Of a DNA stretch of 32,688 nucleotides, positions 1-5,314 are shown piece by piece. Position numbers and translations under genes: made by a program. The notes under the pieces are model-generated. The model saw nothing but the letters and a program-made list of their open reading frames with translations. It was not told where the DNA came from and did not search any database. Every line of letters begins with the position of its first letter. The first letter of the stretch is position 1. Source of the stretch: JAIBJN01 sp035461525 (lineage in GTDB: Bacteria; Actinomycetota; Thermoleophilia; Gaiellales; Gaiellaceae); NCBI GenBank assembly GCA_035461525.1, contig DATHVD010000060.1:1-32688 (forward strand), given 5' to 3'.

Positions 1-476
1 AGGTGATCGAGGGCGACTTCGTCGCCGGCGTCATCACCGACTCGACGTCCGCGGCGGCCGGCGAGGGCTTCGACGTCTTCAAGTTCCCGGCGATCGCCGA
101 CTCCGGCGACGTGGTCGTCGGCGGCGGCGACACGGTGGTCATGTTCCAGGACAGCCCGGCCGCCCAGGCCCTCATCCGCTACCTGGCGACGGCCGACGCC
201 GCCGAGATCTGGGCCGAGCGGGGCGGCTTCGCCTCCCTCAACCAGAACGTCGACTCGAGCGTGTACCCGGACGAGATCACGCAGACGACGGCCGGGGCCC
301 TCAGCGAGGCCGAGGTCTTCCGCTTCGACCTCTCCGACCTCCAGCCGGCCGAGTTCGGCGGCACCGTCGGCCAGGGCCTGTTCTCGCTCTTCCAGGACTT
401 CCTGCAGAACCCGAGCGACGTCGACGGGATCGCGCAGCAGATGGAGGATGCCGCAGCCCAGTCGTTCGACAGGTAA
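1..476 (+). CDS. ABC transporter substrate-binding protein, C-terminal part (5' truncated by window edge)
   Basis: The reading frame is open from the first bases and ends with TAA at 474-476, so only the last ~157 residues are visible. They resemble the C-terminal lobe of family 1 extracellular solute-binding proteins for sugars: a stretch ending in GGGDTVVMFQDSPAAQALIRYLAT, then ERGGFASLNQNV, is the usual late-lobe pattern in which the bound ligand is closed over and a final helix packs back. The family captures a sugar or oligosaccharide outside the membrane and delivers it to the permease pair. Two permease genes follow directly (6 nt gap), which supports the role. The signal peptide and lipobox lie outside the window, and no ATPase gene is visible nearby. 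The substrate cannot be read from this fragment; an alpha-glucoside-type sugar is only a guess. Confidence 0.8.
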   Translation, partial: VIEGDFVAGVITDSTSAAAGEGFDVFKFPAIADSGDVVVGGGDTVVMFQDSPAAQALIRYLATADAAEIWAERGGFASLNQNVDSSVYPDEITQTTAGALSEAEVFRFDLSDLQPAEFGGTVGQGLFSLFQDFLQNPSDVDGIAQQMEDAAAQSFDR

Positions 477-482
477 GGACCC

Positions 483-1832
483 GTGAGCGGCGGCGCCAGC
501 ATCACTGCGGAGCCTCCTCCCCAGGAGGCTCCGCCGCCGCCTGAGTCGGCGGGCGCCTGGCGCAAGTACATCGTCCCGGTGGGCTTCCTGCTGCCCGCCG
601 TGTTCTTCCTCGGTGTGTGGGTCATCAACCCCGCCGTTCAGACGGTCTACCGCAGCTTCTTCGACCGCTCCGGCGACAACTTCATCTGGTTCGACAACTA
701 CACGCGTCTCTTCAGCGACGCGAACACCCTCACGGCGATCAAGAACAACGCGATCTGGGTCGGCGTCGTGCCCGTCCTCGTGACGGCGATCGGCCTGATC
801 TTCGCGGTCATGACCGAGCGGGTGAGCTGGGCTGTCGCGTTCAAGACGGTCGTCTTCATGCCGATGGCGATCTCGCTCTTTGCCGCGGGCGTCATCTGGC
901 GTGCGGCGATGTACCAGCAGGATCCCGACCGCGGCGCCCTGAACGCGGTGATCGCGAGTGTCAAGGACACCTTCAGCCCGGCCGGCGCCCTCACCCGCGC
1001 GGAGCCGTCGACCGAGTCGATGGCCGGGACGCCGGAGGGCGGGATCCTGCTGCAGGAGCCGATCGGTCCGGGTGACACGACCCTGCTCGGTCTGACCGGG
1101 CTCCCCGCCGGGGAGGTGCCCGGCGACGCCCAGCAGGCGATCGTGCCCGAACCCCTCGAGGGCGGGATCAACGGCGTCGTCTGGAGGGACTTCCGGCCCG
1201 GCGGCGGCACGCCCGGCGAGGTCGAGGAGGGGGAGCTGGGGCTCCCCGGGGTGACCGTGGAGCTCCGCGACGCGGGCGGGGCCGAGATCGATTCCGTCCG
1301 CACCGAGGACGACGGCACGTTCGCGTTCGAGGGCGTCGAGGGCGACGAGTTTCGCGTCGCCATCGGCGCGGACACCTTCTCCGCGGGCTACGGCGGCGTC
1401 GCCTGGCTCGGCTCGCAGCTGATCACCCTCTCGATGATCATCTCCTACATCTGGATCTGGGCCGGGTTCTCGATGGTCGTGATCGCCGCCGGCCTCGCCT
1501 CGATCCCGCGCGACGTGCTCGAGGCCGCGCGCACCGACGGCGGCACCGAGTGGCAGGTCTTCCGGCGCGTGACCGTGCCGCTCCTCGCGCCCGTCCTCAC
1601 CGTCGTCTTCATCACGATGCTGATCAACGTCCTCAAGGTCTTCGACATCGTGCTGTCGGTCGCGCCCGGATCCGTCCAGAACGACGCCACCGTGATCGCG
1701 CTCGAGATGTGGCGGCAGTCCTTCACCGCGTCCCGGAACTTCGGCTTCGGCTCCGCCATCGCCGTCTTCCTCTTCGTGCTCGTCGTCCCGATCCTGCTCC
1801 TGAACATCCGCCGCTTCAAGAGGGAGGCATAG
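483..1832 (+). CDS. Sugar ABC transporter permease (MalF-like) with extracellular Ig-like insertion
   Basis: Predicted 449 aa from GTG at 483, with AAGGA a few bases upstream. It is a binding-protein-dependent inner-membrane permease of the MalF/UgpA type. Likely helices: about 30-52, 90-110, 120-140, 312-338, 368-390 and 422-442. The EAA loop (EAARTDGG, about 347-354, ending TVPLLAP) touches the ATPase on the cytoplasmic side. Usual length is near 300 aa; the extra ~150 aa lie between helices 3 and 4, on the outside by topology. Within the insert, residues 228-300 (GVVWRDF, GELGLPGVTVELRD, DDGTFAFEGV) match the SdrD-B/carboxypeptidase-regulatory-like beta-sandwich pattern. The reading frame and EAA loop are intact, so this looks like a functional domain insertion rather than a broken gene. 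It is probably the first permease of a heterodimer with the next gene. Confidence 0.9.
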   Translation: MSGGASITAEPPPQEAPPPPESAGAWRKYIVPVGFLLPAVFFLGVWVINPAVQTVYRSFFDRSGDNFIWFDNYTRLFSDANTLTAIKNNAIWVGVVPVLVTAIGLIFAVMTERVSWAVAFKTVVFMPMAISLFAAGVIWRAAMYQQDPDRGALNAVIASVKDTFSPAGALTRAEPSTESMAGTPEGGILLQEPIGPGDTTLLGLTGLPAGEVPGDAQQAIVPEPLEGGINGVVWRDFRPGGGTPGEVEEGELGLPGVTVELRDAGGAEIDSVRTEDDGTFAFEGVEGDEFRVAIGADTFSAGYGGVAWLGSQLITLSMIISYIWIWAGFSMVVIAAGLASIPRDVLEAARTDGGTEWQVFRRVTVPLLAPVLTVVFITMLINVLKVFDIVLSVAPGSVQNDATVIALEMWRQSFTASRNFGFGSAIAVFLFVLVVPILLLNIRRFKREA

Positions 1833-1837
1833 GCGTC

Positions 1838-2728
1838 ATGGCCACCGTGACCGCAGAAGCCCGCCGGGCCCCAGTCGTCGAGGAGAGCCTCTCCGCGCGC
1901 ATCCTGCGCGTGCTCGGGAAGGCGCCCATCCACGTCATCCTCGTGCTCATAGGGCTCTTCTGGCTCGTGCCCACGATCGGCCTCTTCATCATCTCGCTCA
2001 TGTCCGCGGCCGACCTGAACGAGAACGGCTGGTGGACCGTCTTCGCCGAGCCGTCGCGGCTGACGCTCGAGAACTACCGGGCGCTCTTCGAGACGGACGC
2101 GATCACGAGCTCGCTCTGGACGACCGTCCAGATCGCCATCGGCGGGACGATCCTGCCGATCTTCGTCGCGGCGCTCGCCGGCTACGCCTTCGCCTGGCTC
2201 GAGTTCCCAGGTCGCGACTGGCTCTTCATCGTCGTCATCGCGCTGCTCGTGGTGCCCCTGCAGATGGCGCTGATCCCGATGTTCGACCTCTACAACACGT
2301 TCGGGATCTTCGACACCGTCGCGGCGATCGTCCTCTACCACACCGCCTTCGGGCTGCCGTTCGCGATCTTCCTCCTGCGCAACTTCTTCATCGGGATCCC
2401 CAGGGAGCTGCTCGAAGCGGCGCGCATCGACGGCGCCTCCGAGATCCGCATCTTCCTGCGCCTGATCCTGCCGCTCGGCCTGCCAGCGATCGCCTCGCTC
2501 GCCATCTTCCAGTTCCTCTGGGCGTGGAACGACCTGCTGGTCGCCCTCGTCTTCGGGCGCGAGACGCAGCCGATCACCGTGGCGATCTTCTCTCAGCTCC
2601 GCCAGTTCGGCGCGAACATCGAGCTGATCGCCCCCGCCTCGTTCATCTCGCTCGCGATCCCGCTCGTCGTCTTCTTCGCGTTCCAGCGCTACTTCGTGCA
2701 GGGCCTCCTGGCGGGCTCTGTCAAGTAA
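1838..2728 (+). CDS. Carbohydrate ABC transporter permease (MalG-like)
   Basis: Predicted 296 aa from ATG at 1838, 5 nt after the previous stop, with AGGGAGG in the tail of the upstream gene as ribosome-binding site. It is a six-helix permease of the MalG/UgpE type: a first helix near 31-54, later hydrophobic segments, and the EAA loop at 193-213 (EAARIDGASEIRIFLRLILP). The ending QRYFVQGLLAGSVK is typical of this subfamily, whose C-terminus reaches the ATPase. Size is normal for the family, unlike the partner permease. It should form the transmembrane channel with the upstream gene product. The energising ATPase may be a shared one encoded elsewhere, as is common for actinobacterial sugar importers (MsiK type); that is inference. 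Confidence 0.92.
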   Translation: MATVTAEARRAPVVEESLSARILRVLGKAPIHVILVLIGLFWLVPTIGLFIISLMSAADLNENGWWTVFAEPSRLTLENYRALFETDAITSSLWTTVQIAIGGTILPIFVAALAGYAFAWLEFPGRDWLFIVVIALLVVPLQMALIPMFDLYNTFGIFDTVAAIVLYHTAFGLPFAIFLLRNFFIGIPRELLEAARIDGASEIRIFLRLILPLGLPAIASLAIFQFLWAWNDLLVALVFGRETQPITVAIFSQLRQFGANIELIAPASFISLAIPLVVFFAFQRYFVQGLLAGSVK

Positions 2729-2730
2729 GC

Positions 2731-3834
2731 GTGCCGAATCGCTGCGCAATCGTCGGCGGCGGCCTCGCCGGCTTCAGCGCGTATGCGACGCTCCGGAGTG
2801 GGGGGCTCCCCCCGGCCGAAATAGCCGTGTTCGGAACCGACCCCGATCCCGCCTCCGCCTGGCTGGTGCGGGCGGCCGCGATCCGGCAGCGGTGGATGCG
2901 CTCGGAGAGCGACGGGCACTGCGCGCCAGCCTCCTTCCCCGGCCTCGCCGTCAAGGCGGCGATCCGCGGCCGGACGCCGCTGCCTCTCCTCCAGACGCTC
3001 GCCGACCGCTACCACCCGACCGTGGCGGAGTTCCTCCACCACGTCGCCGAGCTCCGGGAGGGGAGCGGCTGGGACGAGAGCTTCCGCCCGGCGTGGATCG
3101 AGCGCGTGCGCGCCGTCGAGGGCGGCTTCGACGTCGGCGGCCAGGGCGTCTTCCGGCACGTGCTCATCGCCCCGGGCCACCCGGGCCTGAACGTGCCGGA
3201 GGAGCTCGCGGGCGACCCGCGCGTCGTGCACGCCTACGAGCCGCACGACTACGCGGACCAGGTCGAGGTGGTCGGCGCCGGGATGGCCGCCGCGACGGAA
3301 TGGCTGAATGCGCTCACGGCGGGCGCCTCCGTCGTCTCCGTGCGCCGGCGCGAGCCCGAGCGGCGCCCCCTCAACCTCCCTCGTCACCTGTTCACGCGCC
3401 GAGGCCTCGCCGCGTACCACCGGAGCGGCCCGGCCGAGCGGATCGAGCTCCTCCGCCGCTACGGCGCGCCCTCCTATCCGCCGGGATCTGCGTGGGACGA
3501 GCCGGTGGAGCGCGCCCGCCGCGAGGGCCGCTTCCGCGTCGCGGCCGAGCCGAACGGAGCGGAGCAGACCATCTGCGCCACCGGCTTCCGGCGCGGGTTC
3601 GCCTCCGACCCGCTGCTCGAGCGGCTCGTCGCCGAGCACGGTCTCGAGACCGCCGAGGACTGGATCGTCCTCGCGCCCGACTCGACGGTACCGGCGCTCA
3701 CCGACGGGGAACGCACGCTCGCCCTCGCCGGCGTGCCGGCGCAGTGGGCCTTTCCGGCGGCCGACACGCTCGTGGGGGCGAAGTACGCCGGCCGCCGCTT
3801 CCTCCGCAGGGTGAGGGCATGTCGTACACGCTGA
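2731..3834 (+). CDS. FAD/NAD(P)-binding protein (flavin monooxygenase/oxidoreductase-like)
   Basis: Predicted 367 aa from GTG at 2731, only 2 nt after the permease stop. The frame is open further upstream but that part is antisense-like shadow within the permease gene. An N-terminal dinucleotide fold is clear: AIVGGGLAGFSAYATL (residues 6-21) carries GxGxxG. A second Rossmann-like segment, VEVVGAGMAAATEWLNAL, lies mid-protein, and ICATGFRRGF matches the ATG-F/Y motif shared by flavin-containing monooxygenases and related reductases. The protein probably binds FAD and a nicotinamide cofactor, in the cytoplasm. The substrate is unknown. The tight spacing suggests co-transcription with the importer, so it may act on the imported compound, but no catalytic residue proves this. 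The next gene starts inside its 3' end (16-nt overlap). Confidence 0.75.
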   Translation: MPNRCAIVGGGLAGFSAYATLRSGGLPPAEIAVFGTDPDPASAWLVRAAAIRQRWMRSESDGHCAPASFPGLAVKAAIRGRTPLPLLQTLADRYHPTVAEFLHHVAELREGSGWDESFRPAWIERVRAVEGGFDVGGQGVFRHVLIAPGHPGLNVPEELAGDPRVVHAYEPHDYADQVEVVGAGMAAATEWLNALTAGASVVSVRRREPERRPLNLPRHLFTRRGLAAYHRSGPAERIELLRRYGAPSYPPGSAWDEPVERARREGRFRVAAEPNGAEQTICATGFRRGFASDPLLERLVAEHGLETAEDWIVLAPDSTVPALTDGERTLALAGVPAQWAFPAADTLVGAKYAGRRFLRRVRACRTR

Positions 3835-5000
3835 GAGGAAGGCTCGAGTCGCGCCTCGCGTCCGCGCTCGCGCCGCTCCTCCTGGCCTGCGCCTTTGCGC
3901 TCGCGCTCGGGGCCTGGTGGCCGCTCGAGCTCACCGGGCTGATGCTCGGGGTCGGGCTGGCGCTCGACGCGGCCGTCTACCACCGCCTGCTCCCGTACCA
4001 GCCCGGCTGGGCCGCGCTGCCGCTCGGCCTGCTCGAGCTCGGGGCGATCATGGGCCTCGTCCGGCTCCTCGACGTGGCGGCGCCGCTCCCCGCCGCGCTC
4101 GGCTTCTTCGCCGGCTCCTGGCTCCTCGCGCAGATCCTCGGGCACGCCGTGTTCCCGCAGGCGCGCCTCACGTACGGGGAGGACGGCGGCGAGCTCGGCC
4201 GGGGCGGCGCCGCGGTCGCGGCCGCCGCGCTCGTCGTGCTCGCGGCGGCCGGAAGCGTCGCGTGGGCGACGCAGCCGCCGGTCGTCCACCTCGCCGCCGG
4301 CGTCCACGAGGGGCCCATCGTCCTCGACCGTTCCCAGCGCCTCGTGGGCGAGCTGGGCACGGTCGTCCGCGGCGGCATCGTCGTCTCGGCGGACGACGTC
4401 ACCGTGCAGGACGTCACCGTCGTCGGCGGCGACTACGGGATCGAGGTCGTGAACGCCGAGCGGGTGACGCTCGAGCGCGTCAACGTCCTCTGGGCGGAGA
4501 TCGACGGCATCAACGTTCGCCGGAGCTCGGTGGCGATCCGGGATTGCGTCGTCCGCGAGCCGACCGGGTCCTACGCGCAGGGCATCGACATCTCGTTCGG
4601 ATTCGACCTCGCGCCGTCCGTCGTCGAGCGCTGCACCGTCACCGGCGGGATGGAGGGGATCGTCACGCATTTCGCGCACGCGCTCGTGCGCGAGAACCGC
4701 GTCAGCGCCACGAGCCTGCGCGCGATCACGCTCACGGAGATGTCGATGGCAGAGGCGCGGGAGAACGTCGTCGAGGACGCGGTCGGCGTCGGGATTTTCT
4801 GCGGTGACTATTCCATGTGCCGAATCGAGCGAAATACCGTCAGCGGAACTGCGGCGGATCTCGCCTCCGGAGACCGCACGAGGCTCGGCTATGCCATCGT
4901 CTCCCACTACGGCTCGGAGACGGTCGTTGCTGACAACAGGCTGCGCGGAAACGAGCGGGCGTTCGGATCGTTTTTGCAGGCCACCATTTCCACCGACTAG
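3819..5000 (+). CDS. Membrane-anchored right-handed beta-helix protein
   Basis: Predicted 393 aa from ATG at 3819, overlapping the previous gene by 16 nt. The first ~150 residues form about five hydrophobic helices (roughly 16-35, 38-54, 62-82, 88-110 and 130-150). From about residue 155 there is a run of parallel beta-helix repeats of the NosD/PbH1 kind: VTVQDVTVVGGDYGIEVVNAERVTLERVNV, DGINVRRSSVAIRDCVV, GIVTHFAHALVRENRV and later turns with N/V ladders. Such beta-helices often bind or cleave polysaccharides, but many have no known activity; I see no catalytic carboxylate set I could name. The helical part would place the beta-helix outside the membrane. Together with the sugar importer this suggests a surface glycan role, as inference only. 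Confidence 0.75.
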   Translation: MSYTLRGRLESRLASALAPLLLACAFALALGAWWPLELTGLMLGVGLALDAAVYHRLLPYQPGWAALPLGLLELGAIMGLVRLLDVAAPLPAALGFFAGSWLLAQILGHAVFPQARLTYGEDGGELGRGGAAVAAAALVVLAAAGSVAWATQPPVVHLAAGVHEGPIVLDRSQRLVGELGTVVRGGIVVSADDVTVQDVTVVGGDYGIEVVNAERVTLERVNVLWAEIDGINVRRSSVAIRDCVVREPTGSYAQGIDISFGFDLAPSVVERCTVTGGMEGIVTHFAHALVRENRVSATSLRAITLTEMSMAEARENVVEDAVGVGIFCGDYSMCRIERNTVSGTAADLASGDRTRLGYAIVSHYGSETVVADNRLRGNERAFGSFLQATISTD

Positions 5001-5003
5001 AGT
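4974..5003 (+). promoter_or_regulatory. Putative sigma-70-type promoter for the zinc-ribbon gene
   Basis: TTGCAG at 4974-4979 and TAGAGT at 4998-5003 are separated by 18 nt. The -10 box overlaps the stop codon of the preceding gene. Transcription would start near 5010, giving a leader of about 35 nt with a strong ribosome-binding site. Confidence 0.5.
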
Positions 5004-5035
5004 GTAAGCCTCTCGCCGACCACCCGACGAATTGC

Positions 5036-5041
5036 AGGAGG
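5036..5041 (+). promoter_or_regulatory. Strong Shine-Dalgarno site AGGAGG
   Basis: AGGAGG ends 4 nt before the GTG at 5046 and fixes that start. It is one of the few perfect Shine-Dalgarno sequences in the window. Confidence 0.75.
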
Positions 5042-5045
5042 ACAA

Positions 5046-5240
5046 GTGGCTCGAAAGACGATTCTGGTATGCGACAACTGCGGCGCCGAAGTGGAAGAGG
5101 GCAAGGGCGCCGCGATGCGCATCACCTACACGGACGCGCGCCGAGGGGCGAAGGCCGCGGATCTCTGCGACAACTGTGCCGGCTCGCTGCCGGGACGTGC
5201 CGCCGCGCGTCGCGGCCGCAAGCCGAAGTCTGCCGCCTAG
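5046..5240 (+). CDS. Small zinc-ribbon protein with basic, AT-hook-like tail
   Basis: Predicted 64 aa from GTG at 5046. Two CxxC pairs, CDNCGAEVEEG near the N-terminus and LCDNCAGSLPG near residue 41, frame a short strand segment (AMRITYTDARRG) and would bind one zinc ion. The tail (RAAARRGRKPKSAA) is very basic and contains RGRKP, close to an AT-hook core, so nucleic-acid binding is plausible. I do not recognise a named family. The gene has its own promoter and ribosome-binding site and is followed by a GC-rich hairpin, so it is probably a single transcription unit. Alternatives are a ribosome-associated zinc protein or a small regulator; the sequence does not decide. Confidence 0.8.
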   Translation: MARKTILVCDNCGAEVEEGKGAAMRITYTDARRGAKAADLCDNCAGSLPGRAAARRGRKPKSAA

Positions 5241-5263
5241 ACAGGCTCTCACATCGCCCTCGT

Positions 5264-5300
5264 CGCCGCCCCGGGGTCCGGAAAGGCCGCCGGGGCGGCG
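5264..5300 (+). terminator. GC-rich hairpin after the zinc-ribbon gene
   Basis: A perfect 11-bp inverted repeat (CGCCGCCCCGG at 5264-5274 and its complement at 5290-5300) encloses a 15-nt loop. There is no following T-run, so it is a likely but imperfect terminator. It ends 2 nt before the -10 box of the next operon. Confidence 0.5.
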
Positions 5301-5302
5301 GC

Positions 5303-5308
5303 TAGAAT
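5303..5308 (+). promoter_or_regulatory. -10 box TAGAAT of probable leaderless promoter (addB-like operon)
   Basis: TAGAAT lies 6 nt before the GTG at 5315, so transcription would begin at or next to the start codon. No convincing -35 box is seen; the hairpin occupies that region. No Shine-Dalgarno sequence precedes the gene. Confidence 0.5.
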
Positions 5309-5314
5309 GGCGCG

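Noticed and set aside
483..1832. The long permease read as two genes fused by a sequencing error
   Set aside because: The insert keeps frame on both sides, has its own domain pattern and falls exactly in an outside loop, which argues for a real insertion.
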